Below, piece by piece: positions 43,469 through 51,441 of a DNA stretch of 64,000 nt (positions are counted from its first letter, which is position 1; every line of letters begins with the position of its first letter). Under the pieces are notes generated by a model. It was not told where the DNA came from and ran no database searches. It saw nothing but the letters and a program-made list of their open reading frames with translations. Both the position numbers and the translations under genes were made by a program. Source of the DNA: Symmachiella macrocystis. GTDB lineage: Bacteria > Planctomycetota > Planctomycetia > Planctomycetales > Planctomycetaceae. Location of the stretch: positions 868,001 through 932,000 of the forward strand of contig NZ_SJPP01000003.1 of NCBI RefSeq assembly GCF_007860075.1, written 5' to 3'.

Positions 43469-43687
43469 TCAGGACGATGATGCACCGGCTCCCTCATCAC
43501 GGTCCGCCGTGAAGGCTTGGCGCAGTTGCTGTAAAACCAATTGGGGGTCCTGCCCTGCTTGTTGGCAGGCATAGTCCAACGAGATTCCGGCGCAGGAAGA
43601 GTCAATTCCCAGTTGCTGAAAGACTACCAACGACTGCGGGTACTCGATCACCCAATCGGGGACGCTGGTCTCCAGGTCACATTGCAT
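43469..43687 (-). CDS. ScdA/RIC N-terminal domain (DUF542) small protein
   Basis: A 72-residue protein: MQCDLETSVPDWVIEYPQSL, VVFQQLGIDSSCAGISLDYA and CQQAGQDPQLVLQQLRQAF. This fits the DUF542 domain at the N terminus of the Repair of Iron Centers (RIC/YtfE/ScdA) proteins, which respond to nitric-oxide and oxidative damage of Fe-S clusters. The usual GIDYCCGG is altered to GIDSSCAG. The C-terminal di-iron hemerythrin part is absent, so it is an isolated domain. It converges on the cytochrome gene, 47 bases away, and supports a nitrosative-stress reading of this locus. Confidence 0.7.
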   Translation of the reverse strand: MQCDLETSVPDWVIEYPQSLVVFQQLGIDSSCAGISLDYACQQAGQDPQLVLQQLRQAFTADRDEGAGASSS

Positions 43688-43851
43688 CGATAATCACGCC
43701 TCTCGCTGATAAGAATGACCCTGCTCGAAGGTATCGCTCGCTTGCACTGGCCCCACAAGCGATGAATTTTAGCATACGCATCGCCATCAGCCCAATGCCC
43801 AAACTCAACTCGGAAGGCGTGACCGTCTCGTATTAACACTTTGGTCAGCGG

Positions 43852-44715
43852 CTAATTGGAAGAACTGCGTTCTTCGCTTGCGCTTTTGGGGCCGGTGATC
43901 GCGTATCTGACGATGTAGGTCTTCGCGGCGATTTCCAAATCGGCAGTGGGAGTGTGCTTCTGTTGGAGTCCGCCTCGGAACTCAGTCGGAGCAGTCTCCG
44001 CCGTGCGATACTCGAACCAAACATTGGGGGCGTCTCCGGTGAGTTGAAAACGGATCGCCTGACCGGGTGTCCGTTCAACGGCCGCCACGCGCAAAGTGGT
44101 ATTCGGAATGTGGGCATCGCCGAGCATCAGGAGGGTACGAGGTTTGCCATAGGGGTATGCGAGAAACGCGCCGAAGCCGGTGATCTCTCCCCCCTGGTCG
44201 GGCCACGCATGGTTGAGTTGCTGCGCAAACTCGCTGACAGACTCAGCATGTTGCGCCAGCTCGGCCGATTGCCCGCGGAGCCGGATCACGTCCCAATTCG
44301 TTCCCAGCAATCCCCATCCCATTGCCAGCAACAATCCGAAGGCTGGCAGAGCAAGACGTTCGCGGCCGCGCCCCCAAAAGACAGCGGCGACGGCGAGAAT
44401 CAACGTGAGACTCGCCAGCAGGTAACCGAACAGTGCGGCCCCTTGCGACGCGGCTGAGTCTGCCTTGCCCACGACGATCGGCACATACTCCCCCCACGGT
44501 TGTGACCACCAACGAAGCCTGCTCAAAAGTGGTGATGTGTCGGCTGGAGCATCTCGGTCAAAGTAGAACAAGCCAATCAGCGTCATCAACGCAATCGCGT
44601 TCAGCATGATCAACGACCAGACGATACGCCGGCAGGTCGATCTGGATTCCCCATCGCTAGCCAAATCTTCACTAATAGCGATGTCGCCAACCGGACCGCT
44701 GCCGGCTGCTGTCAT
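43852..44715 (-). CDS. Membrane protein of unknown function
   Basis: About 287 residues. The N-terminal half has about three membrane helices (IVWSLIMLNAIALMTLIGLF, LFGYLLASLTLILAVAAVFW, LALPAFGLLLAMGWGLLG). The C-terminal half is soluble: RLRGQSAELAQHAESVSEFA, EITGFGAFLAYPYGKPRTLL and DAPNVWFEYRTAETAPTEFR. I know no family for it. Its start ATG 44715 overlaps the stop of the upstream toroid gene as ATGA, so the two are translationally coupled and likely act together. Confidence 0.55.
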   Translation of the reverse strand: MTAAGSGPVGDIAISEDLASDGESRSTCRRIVWSLIMLNAIALMTLIGLFYFDRDAPADTSPLLSRLRWWSQPWGEYVPIVVGKADSAASQGAALFGYLLASLTLILAVAAVFWGRGRERLALPAFGLLLAMGWGLLGTNWDVIRLRGQSAELAQHAESVSEFAQQLNHAWPDQGGEITGFGAFLAYPYGKPRTLLMLGDAHIPNTTLRVAAVERTPGQAIRFQLTGDAPNVWFEYRTAETAPTEFRGGLQQKHTPTADLEIAAKTYIVRYAITGPKSASEERSSSN

Positions 44716-45833
44716 TTTGATTCCCCCTTCGCATGCGCGAGCGAAAGCAATGCAAATGCCGTGCACAGCCGCGGATCGTTCTCAAACCACTGCTGGTTCT
44801 CGTTCACCCAAGACCCATCCGGATGCTGCGATTGGGCAAGTTGCTGCACAAGGTCGGCTCGCCAAGTCTGCTCGCCATCGGGCGTGGTAATGACATCCAA
44901 TCCCGAGGCTTCGAGAGCGGAACCCAGTGTGTTGTAGTAGTAGAAAAGTCCGGCGAGTCCTTGGCCCGGATTCTTACTGACCGAGTAGTGTTGCGAAATC
45001 CATTTGAGGGCGGCCTTTGCCCGCGGGTCATCCTTGGTCAAGCCGGAGTAAACCAGGCTTTTAAACCCGGCATAAGTCATCGAACCGTAGCTCCGCAGCC
45101 CGCCGTTGGGTGTGTACCGTTCCGATGTCGAGGGATCGACCTTCTCAGTCGGGATCACATAGTAGAAGCCCCCGTCGTTGACTTTGTCGGCAAACTGCGT
45201 GTCGTTCCCCTCTCCTTCAAGGTTTTGACAACGGGAGACAAAGAGCAGCGCTCGCTGCAGGGCCACATCATTGGACGGTGTGTCGACTGCGTGCAGAGCC
45301 TCGATTAAGAATGCGGTGTTGGACAGATCCGGCCGTTCCTTGCCGCTGTAACCGACGCCACCGAAATGCGGGTCGGCCTTGTCGATGCCATCGCCGGCGC
45401 CGATCTGCAGACCACGAACAAATCGCTCCGCGTTCTTCAGAGCCGTGTCGTACCGCCCGTCACCGGCAACACGGTTCGCCTCGGCAAGCGCCATGATCGC
45501 CACACACGTCTCGTAGTTGCGTAACCGGTCGCTGGTATAGATACCGCCGTCGGTCTGAATTTTACTTTCGAGGTATTCCAGCCCCCGCGCAATGAGCGGG
45601 TCGTTCAGTTTCAGTCCGTTACGCAGACCAGCGGTAATGGCGAGCGATGTGACTCCCGAGCCAACTCGCGGCGAGATCGCCCCATTGGCATCCTGCCCTT
45701 TATCACGGAGAAAAGTCAGCCCCTTCTTGACGATGCCGGCTCGCTGCTCCTCGACGGAGCTTGGAGACGAAGGCGTTTCCGCCTCAGGCGGCGCGGCCAA
45801 TAGTGCGGTCGTCAAAAAGATGTTCATGATCAT
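44712..45833 (-). CDS. Prenyltransferase/squalene-cyclase-like toroid protein
   Basis: About 373 residues. An N-terminal hydrophobic segment (IFLTTALLAAPPEAETP) suggests export. The body is alpha/alpha toroid repeats: GLTFLRDKGQDANGAISPRV, KIQTDGGIYTSDRLRNYETC, GLKSLVY-like turns, QHPDGSWVNENQQWFENDPR and the closing TAFALLSLAHAK. The repeated DGSW and YxTxxAI patterns occur in squalene-cyclase and prenyltransferase beta-subunit folds. The catalytic DxDD of cyclases is absent. AGAGAG lies upstream of ATG 45833. It is coupled to a membrane protein gene at 44715. Confidence 0.7.
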   Translation of the reverse strand: MIMNIFLTTALLAAPPEAETPSSPSSVEEQRAGIVKKGLTFLRDKGQDANGAISPRVGSGVTSLAITAGLRNGLKLNDPLIARGLEYLESKIQTDGGIYTSDRLRNYETCVAIMALAEANRVAGDGRYDTALKNAERFVRGLQIGAGDGIDKADPHFGGVGYSGKERPDLSNTAFLIEALHAVDTPSNDVALQRALLFVSRCQNLEGEGNDTQFADKVNDGGFYYVIPTEKVDPSTSERYTPNGGLRSYGSMTYAGFKSLVYSGLTKDDPRAKAALKWISQHYSVSKNPGQGLAGLFYYYNTLGSALEASGLDVITTPDGEQTWRADLVQQLAQSQHPDGSWVNENQQWFENDPRLCTAFALLSLAHAKGESK

Positions 45834-46333
45834 GGTCGATCTCTCTAGCAAAAGCAGTTGGGTTCGGGGGAGTGGAACAGCACAAACGACCGTAGGGCAT
45901 TTCGTTGCCGCCGTCCGGCTTGAAGCGCCTCATTGTTCAAAAGCGAAAATCGTATGGTTGAAGCAAATCACACACTGCTAAACTGGATGCAAAAAGTGTT
46001 CCAGTTGTGTGGTAACGATTTCATAGTGGGATTCTTCACTCGCTGCGGAGGTGTGGCGATTTTTCCGCCACCGGTGGCCAATTATTCGACGGCGAGTCTC
46101 TGGGTGAAATAATTTTTGTAGACTGGTTGTCACCAAATCCCGATCCGAGTGCGGACCTAGTCATCCAGCTAGATGCGTGGGGAGCCCCATCCGCTTTGGA
46201 ACGAATGCCAGCTCAGTTGTCGGTATTGCTTTTTCACCAATTCGGATGGTTTCGATTGACGATCCCTTAAAAGCCACTACCGTGTTGAGATTGAATCTCG
46301 ACTCCAAAACAAAGCTCAGATGGGAGAACCGCC
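45834..46333. other. Intergenic region
   Basis: About 500 bases. A minus-strand frame of 72 codons at 46161-46379 shows no family features, and I would not call it. I see no RNA gene or strong repeat. Confidence 0.4.
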
Positions 46334-46516
46334 GTGAGCAAACAGCCAAGTGATCAGCCCATTCCGCAGTCAGTTCCACTCAATGTTTCCCCGTCTCCAC
46401 TGCATGGAACGGCCCGTTTTGCCCGACAATTGAGGATCGTTCTCTTCTGTTGTGTCTCGCTAGGCCCAGAGATAACTTCCAGAAAAGTTCTCGATTTCTT
46501 GGATTTCTGTGACTGA
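46334..46516 (+). pseudogene. Possible 5' remnant of a gene
   Basis: GTG 46334 is preceded by a good GGGAG and starts MSKQPSDQPIPQSVPLNVSP, then SPLHGTARFARQLRIVLFC, a plausible beginning of a membrane protein. The frame then becomes unlike a protein and stops after 60 codons. It may be the surviving start of a truncated gene; a chance frame is equally possible. Confidence 0.25.
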
Positions 46517-46700
46517 AATGCGCTCTATATTTCGCATTACTTCAGGGAGTCGTCAAACCAGAGTTCTGGAAACTCGACAATGAGTGACAACAGCCAAACA
46601 GAAGTATCGATTTTTCTCCCACGAGATCGAAGATGACGCCGACCGCTCCGCGTTCATCCAACAGGCATTCACTGCAAATCGACAACCCTATCTTTACGAT

Positions 46701-46785
46701 AAGTTGCTTCAAAAACCTCTGACGCGTCTCGCTGACACTGATCTGCAAATTTCCAGTACAAGCTCAATCGGGTTTTGAAACTGGT
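46701..46785. repeat. Dispersed TTTTGAAAC-ended element, copy C
   Basis: Left end GCTTCAAAAACC (46706-46717), right end GGGTTTTGAAAC (46770-46781). Internally ACACTGATCTGCAAATTTC is close to the reverse complement of copy A. Confidence 0.65.
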
Positions 46786-46800
46786 TCGACCAATAATCGG

Positions 46801-46842
46801 CCGGTGAGGCCGTTGTCGGGAAACACCTCCTCACCAGCTAGG
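46801..46842. repeat. Left copy of a flanking direct repeat
   Basis: CCGGTGAGGCCGTTGTCGGG followed by AAACACCTCC and TCACC matches the copy at 47525-47571. The two copies bracket the frameshifted gene at 46940-47516. Confidence 0.55.
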
Positions 46843-46939
46843 AACCTCGCCGTCGTGCGCTCAAATTGCGCGCACCCGGCGGTGGTCTGCTTTGCATGGT
46901 TACTGGAGTTTCGCAATTCCGAAAGCAGCGGCGCACGAG

Positions 46940-47516
46940 ATGAAAGTGATACGTATTGGGACCACAGTTCTGCTGACCGTAGCGGTTGTTCTCGCAATGA
47001 CAAACGGAACCCTATGGGCCAATAAGCACAACAAAAAGAAGTCTCATGTCATTTCTAAGCCCTTCAAAATCAACGGGGGTGGGGAAGCGGCCTACTTTCC
47101 ATTTCCCGGGCTGCCCCCTACAACCTACTACGCCGACGGCACCGCCACACAACTCGGAAAATACCACGCCGAGGGCGCATTCCAATTCGATACGGTCGAC
47201 TTTGAGACGCTGACCGGAACCTTTTCCAGCGGCGAGACGCCCACCGTGTTTACCGGCGCGAACGGCGACCAGCTGGTCTGCGATTTCGCGGGCACCTTCT
47301 CAGTGATTCCCCAAGGACGGCACATTTGTCGGCGTGTTCGTTGCCACATTCACACCAGTGTGCGACCAGAACACCGGGCAATTTAAAAGGATAGTCGGCG
47401 GCAGCTTCGAGATGATCGCCACGACCGATTCCTTTGAATCGTTTGAGGACATTGACATCCCGTACACATGGGAAGGTGACGGAGCATTCCTGTGGAAGAA
47501 GAAAAAGAAGAGATAA
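46940..47516 (+). pseudogene. Secreted protein gene with an internal frameshift
   Basis: ATG 46940 opens MKVIRIGTTVLLTVAVVLAM (signal peptide, then NGTLWA) and continues SHVISKPFKINGGGEAAYFP, TGTFSSGETPTVFTGANGDQ and CDFAGTFSVIPQG. Near 47313 the frame shifts: the next codons read nonsense, but the following frame continues GTFVGVFVATFTPVCDQN, FKRIVGGSFEMIATTDSFES and TWEGDGAFLWKKKKKR to the stop at 47516. One missing base restores a single protein of about 192 residues. It is either a real frameshift or a sequence error. The family is unknown. Confidence 0.6.
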
Positions 47517-47524
47517 AACCGGCA

Positions 47525-47571
47525 ATCGGATGAGACCGTTTTCGCGAAACACCTCCGCACCTAACGGGTAG
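47525..47571. repeat. Right copy of the flanking direct repeat
   Basis: ATCGGATGAGACCGTTTTCG, then CGAAACACCTCCGCACC, repeats 46801-46842 in the same orientation and starts nine bases after the frameshifted gene's stop. Confidence 0.55.
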
Positions 47572-47808
47572 TTCGTATGATGAGGGCGCGCCATGAGAGC
47601 CGATGGGTTGAAAGAATTACATATGTGCATCTGATTGAACGTCGGTAACGATTTGCCAGCGGTGATGGCCAGGCGTTTTTAGCCATTTCTTGAAAACCGA
47701 GAACCTGAGGGAATTTGGATGTTCGTTCTCCGATTCTAATTCGTCTAGTTCTGTAGACCGCCGTAATGATTCCCATTTTTGGCAACACCTTTTTGGGCTG
47801 AGGACGTC

Positions 47809-48033
47809 GTGTCCCTACTCGCTCAACAGTCAATGTCTCCATTCGAGACGGTGTTTCATGTTTTTACCGACGCCACGACCATCCTCATGGCGACGGGAGT
47901 GATTTTGCTGCTCCTGCTTTTGCTTGTGGCATTGCTCGCCAATCCCCTCCGCAGGCGGTGGCACGAGTGGCAATGGAAGCGTGCCCGCAAGAGTCGGCGG
48001 AGACGGGATCACGATATTCCCTGGCGCAACTGA
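47809..48033 (+). CDS. Small single-pass membrane protein
   Basis: About 74 residues from GTG 47809 (GAGGA six bases upstream; ATG 47833 is the alternative). One strong membrane helix (ILMATGVILLLLLLLVALLA) is followed by a very basic tail, NPLRRRWHEWQWKRARKSRR. It looks like a membrane-tethered, nucleic-acid- or lipid-binding peptide. The family is unknown. Another uncertainty is whether a longer frame starting upstream at 47779 is used. Confidence 0.45.
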   Translation: MSLLAQQSMSPFETVFHVFTDATTILMATGVILLLLLLLVALLANPLRRRWHEWQWKRARKSRRRRDHDIPWRN

Positions 48034-48053
48034 TGCGGCAATCCGCATCGTAC

Positions 48054-48116
48054 TGATGTGGATGTGCGTGCTGAACAACGAATTGCGCAATTGCGCAAAA
48101 TGATGTGGATGTGTGC
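48054..48116. repeat. TTGCGCAA tandem palindrome flanked by direct repeats
   Basis: TTGCGCAATTGCGCAA (48083-48098) is a perfect 16-bp palindrome made of two TTGCGCAA units. TGATGTGGATGTG occurs on both sides (48054-48066 and 48101-48113). It lies between the small membrane protein and the second PEP-CTERM gene, which starts 120 bases later. Confidence 0.5.
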
Positions 48117-48236
48117 AATTTGTCACGAACAGGTCAGACTCTAGTTGACGCCTTGAAAGAGACGACACAATAATGCGGTTGCTTCCCTCAATCTGACAAC
48201 GCAACCACCCCAGCACATGGAGCGAGGAAAATCAAT

Positions 48237-48872
48237 ATGAGAACTTCAAAGATGTTACTCGCATCAATCGCGATGGGCTTTTTATTGGCTGGCGCGGGTC
48301 GGAGTGCTCAAGCAGAGTTGATCACGAACGGGACGTTTGACACCGACCTCGCAGGTTGGACGATTATACAACCCGGTATTCCTACCACTTGGGTTTCCGG
48401 AACAGCGCATGTTGGACGACCGGGTACGCCGGGCATTTCGATTTTTGAGCAGTCGTTCGACATCCCCATTGGCACGGAAGCATTGTCCATCAGCTTCGAT
48501 TATGAGTGGCAGGTGATGGCTCCCGTCGAGTTCGAAGACTCCTTTTTGGCCGAGTTCGTCTACCAGTCAACCACGGCCCCGGATCCAAAAACGGTGACGC
48601 TTGTAGACCAGGGTAGCGACGACGGCGTCTTTGGGTCTCCCACCGCGTTCAGCACAATCATCTCGCTCATTGACCTCGACAACATTTCAGACAACGGCAC
48701 AATCCGCTTCACTCTCACGGAAAACAACTCGCCAGTCGGGACGCGTATCGAGCTTGACAATGTAATAGTCAACCCCGTCCCCGAACCCAGTACCTACGCT
48801 GGATTGGTCGGCATCACCTGTGTGTCGTTACTTGCTTACAGTTGGCGAAGCAAACGGCAACAGGTTGCCTGA
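48237..48872 (+). CDS. PEP-CTERM sorted exported protein
   Basis: A 211-residue protein with a signal peptide (LLASIAMGFLLAGAGRSAQAE). The C-terminal sorting signal is NPVPEPSTYAGLVGITCVSL, LAYSWRSKRQQVA. The body begins LITNGTFDTDLAGWTIIQPG, a galactose-binding-like domain opening, and continues GTEALSISFDYEWQVMAPVE; many PEP-CTERM proteins share this layout. GAGGA lies nine bases before ATG. A terminator follows at 48901. Confidence 0.85.
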   Translation: MRTSKMLLASIAMGFLLAGAGRSAQAELITNGTFDTDLAGWTIIQPGIPTTWVSGTAHVGRPGTPGISIFEQSFDIPIGTEALSISFDYEWQVMAPVEFEDSFLAEFVYQSTTAPDPKTVTLVDQGSDDGVFGSPTAFSTIISLIDLDNISDNGTIRFTLTENNSPVGTRIELDNVIVNPVPEPSTYAGLVGITCVSLLAYSWRSKRQQVA

Positions 48873-48900
48873 AATAGGCTACGATACACATCCCAACCGT

Positions 48901-48927
48901 CGACGCCCGCGCGTCGGCGTTTTTTTT
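48901..48927 (+). terminator. Rho-independent terminator
   Basis: CGACGC-CCGC-GCGTCG is a 6-bp GC stem (48901-48916), extendable on the left, followed by GCG and eight Ts (48920-48927). It closes the PEP-CTERM gene ending at 48872. Confidence 0.8.
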
Positions 48928-49172
48928 GTGCGCTATGCTGCCACAAAAGTGGAAGCAGCCCCCGTTCAACGCCTTTGAGCGGCTCGTCATTTCACAACGC
49001 GGCTCGAATTCACTAGGAATCGCTGCGTCGAATGGAAGCTGACGACTTGCCAGCCGAAAATGAACCATTTCTGAACCTGCGGCCAAGGTTCTGACGCCAA
49101 TCTCCTGATTCTGCGGTTCCGGCAGTGTCGTGACGTTGGTCGTGCCTGCCGCTTTCTGATAAAACTACGCCC

Positions 49173-50969
49173 ATGAAACACATTCGAAATTTCTGCATCA
49201 TTGCACATATTGATCACGGCAAGTCAACATTGGCGGACCGGCTGATTCAGACCTGTGGGGGCGTTACGCAACGTGAGCTGCACGAACAGATGCTCGACTC
49301 GATGGAAATTGAGCGTGAACGGGGCATCACCATCAAAAGCAATACGATTACGCTCGATTACCGGGCGCCGGATGGCAAAGACTATCTGTTGAATCTGATC
49401 GATACGCCGGGCCACGTCGATTTTTCGCACGAAGTCCGACGGTCATTAATGGCCTGCGAAGGGGCGTTGATCATTGTCGATGCGTCTCAGGGCGTGGAAG
49501 CGCAAACGGTTGCGAACCTTTATCTGGCGCTGGAACACGACCTGACCCTGCTACCGGTGATCAACAAGATCGACCTTCCTTCAGCGGACGTCGATCGTGC
49601 GCGCGAAGCAATTGATGCGGAATTGGGGCTTGATCCCTTCGAAGCAATCCCCATCTCTGCCAAGAATGGCATCGGCATTGAAGACGTGATGATCGGTATC
49701 GTCGAGAAGCTGCCGGCTCCCCAGGGCGATCCGGATGCTCCGCTCAAGGCACTCGTGTTCGACGCGCAATTCGATAAGTTTCGCGGGGTGATTCTGCAGG
49801 TCCGCGTGCTGGAAGGGACGCTCAAGCCGCGGGATACGATCCTCTTCATGCACGCCGGTCGCAATTTTACGGTCGATGAAGTGGGCTACAACCAGTTTAA
49901 GCTCAACCCCAAATCACAGCTCAGCGCCGGAGAAGTCGGTTATGTCGTCGCTGGTGTCAAAAGCGTTCAGGACATCGAGATTGGTGATACGATTACCCTG
50001 CAGGACCGGCCGACCGCAGAAGCCATTCCCGGCTACCAAAAAGCCAGACAGGTCGTCTTTTCGTCCATCTATCCCATGGACACGGGTGATTACGTGGAGC
50101 TGACCAAAGCTCTGGACAAACTGGTGATCAACGACGCCGCCCTCACCTATGAAAAGGACAGCTCCGCGGCGCTGGGATTCGGGTTTCGTTGCGGGTTTCT
50201 CGGATTACTGCATCTGGATGTGATTCAAGAGCGTTTGCGGCGGGAATTTGACATCGGCCTGATCATCACAGCCCCTTCGGTGAAGTACAACCTGACGTTG
50301 GTGGACGGTTCAACGCTCGAAGTCGACAACCCGAGTAACTGGCCCCACCCGACGACCATCCAGTCCGCCAGCGAACCGTACATCAAAGCGTCGATTCTGA
50401 CTCCCGAGACGTACGTCGGGCCTGTCATGGAACTGTGCAGGGAACACCGCTCGGAAAGCCAGACGATGAACTATCTGTCGGCCAGCCGGATCGAAGTGAC
50501 CAGCGTCATGCCACTCGGCGAAGTCCTGTTTGACTTCTACGGCAAGCTGAAAATGATTACGCGCGGATACGGATCGTTTGACTACGAGCCAATCGAGTAT
50601 CGAACCACCGATGTGGTGAAAGTCGATATTCTGATTAACAAGGAACCGGTCGACACGCTTTCCTACCTCGTTCATCGCGAAAAAGCACGGCCGCGAGCAC
50701 TGCACTACTGCGAACGACTTGCCAAGGAAATCCCCCGCCACCAATTCAAGATTCCAGTCCAAGGGGCCATCGGCGGTGAAATCATTGCGCGAACAACCAT
50801 CGCGCCGTTCCGCAAAGACGTGACCGAGAAGCTGTACGGCGGCGACGTGACGCGGAAGAAGAAGCTGCTCGAAAAGCAGAAGAAGGGCAAGGCAAAAATG
50901 AAGCAGTTCGGCAGCGTGAATATCCCTCAAAAAGCATTCGTCTCCGTCCTTCGCGCCGAGAACGATTAG
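49173..50969 (+). CDS. lepA: Translation elongation factor 4 (back-translocating GTPase)
   Basis: A 598-residue protein of normal LepA length. NFCIIAHIDHGKSTLADRLI is the P-loop and G1, GITIKSNTITLDYR is the switch I region, LIDTPGHVDFSHEVRRSLMA contains DTPG, and INKIDLPSADVDRA is the NKID motif. The C-terminal domain (KARPRALHYCERLAKEIPRH, FGSVNIPQKAFVSVLRAEND) is diagnostic for LepA. It is a cytoplasmic or membrane-associated ribosomal GTPase. There is no clear ribosome site, and an in-frame alternative is not obvious. Confidence 0.97.
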   Translation: MKHIRNFCIIAHIDHGKSTLADRLIQTCGGVTQRELHEQMLDSMEIERERGITIKSNTITLDYRAPDGKDYLLNLIDTPGHVDFSHEVRRSLMACEGALIIVDASQGVEAQTVANLYLALEHDLTLLPVINKIDLPSADVDRAREAIDAELGLDPFEAIPISAKNGIGIEDVMIGIVEKLPAPQGDPDAPLKALVFDAQFDKFRGVILQVRVLEGTLKPRDTILFMHAGRNFTVDEVGYNQFKLNPKSQLSAGEVGYVVAGVKSVQDIEIGDTITLQDRPTAEAIPGYQKARQVVFSSIYPMDTGDYVELTKALDKLVINDAALTYEKDSSAALGFGFRCGFLGLLHLDVIQERLRREFDIGLIITAPSVKYNLTLVDGSTLEVDNPSNWPHPTTIQSASEPYIKASILTPETYVGPVMELCREHRSESQTMNYLSASRIEVTSVMPLGEVLFDFYGKLKMITRGYGSFDYEPIEYRTTDVVKVDILINKEPVDTLSYLVHREKARPRALHYCERLAKEIPRHQFKIPVQGAIGGEIIARTTIAPFRKDVTEKLYGGDVTRKKKLLEKQKKGKAKMKQFGSVNIPQKAFVSVLRAEND

Positions 50970-51441
50970 GGCCTAAGGTGGTTTGTACGAGTACAGCGGC
51001 AGCAACGCGCACAGCCGAGGCACGCCCGCAACCGGGCCGTCTGGTTGAACGGGTCGCCACCGAAACGGATCAACGGTATCTTTTCCCTGTGCTCGCTCAC
51101 GGCGGAACATCTCTGGGTGCACCGGTGAGCGACACGTAGCCGTTTCCTCCAAAAAAAGGGGAACCGACTGCGGCGCACGTTGAGAAGGGGGGAAATTCTT
51201 GACTTCCCGTATTATCTATGGGACACTCGACATCTGCGTTCGACGTGTATTTTTAGGCGAAAATCAACAGCGTTGATCGCGTTTCGGATTGCCGATTGGT
51301 TACAATAAGGCTTGCAGATGATTCGTGTCGGTGCTCGCGATTTCCGCTCGGTGACCGCCTGATCATCGCTTTGATAAAAACGGCACGGATGTTATGCGCT
51401 CACTTCAGGCCGAAACCAAATTCACAAACGCGGAGAAAGTG
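50970..51441. other. Intergenic region
   Basis: About 470 bases between lepA and the lipoprotein gene. TACAAT near 51301 could be a promoter -10 element; no good -35 sits at the right distance. No gene is supported. Confidence 0.35.

Noticed and set aside
43759-43784. GCGATG ... CATCGC inverted repeat upstream of the RIC-type gene, considered as a second NsrR site
   Set aside because: The spacing between half sites does not match the NsrR architecture of the 39458-39474 site.
46161-46379. 72-codon minus-strand frame
   Set aside because: No signal peptide, domain, good ribosome site or neighbour support.
48054-48116. Possible CRISPR-like array
   Set aside because: Only two copies of the direct repeat and no spacers of regular length; no cas genes in the window.
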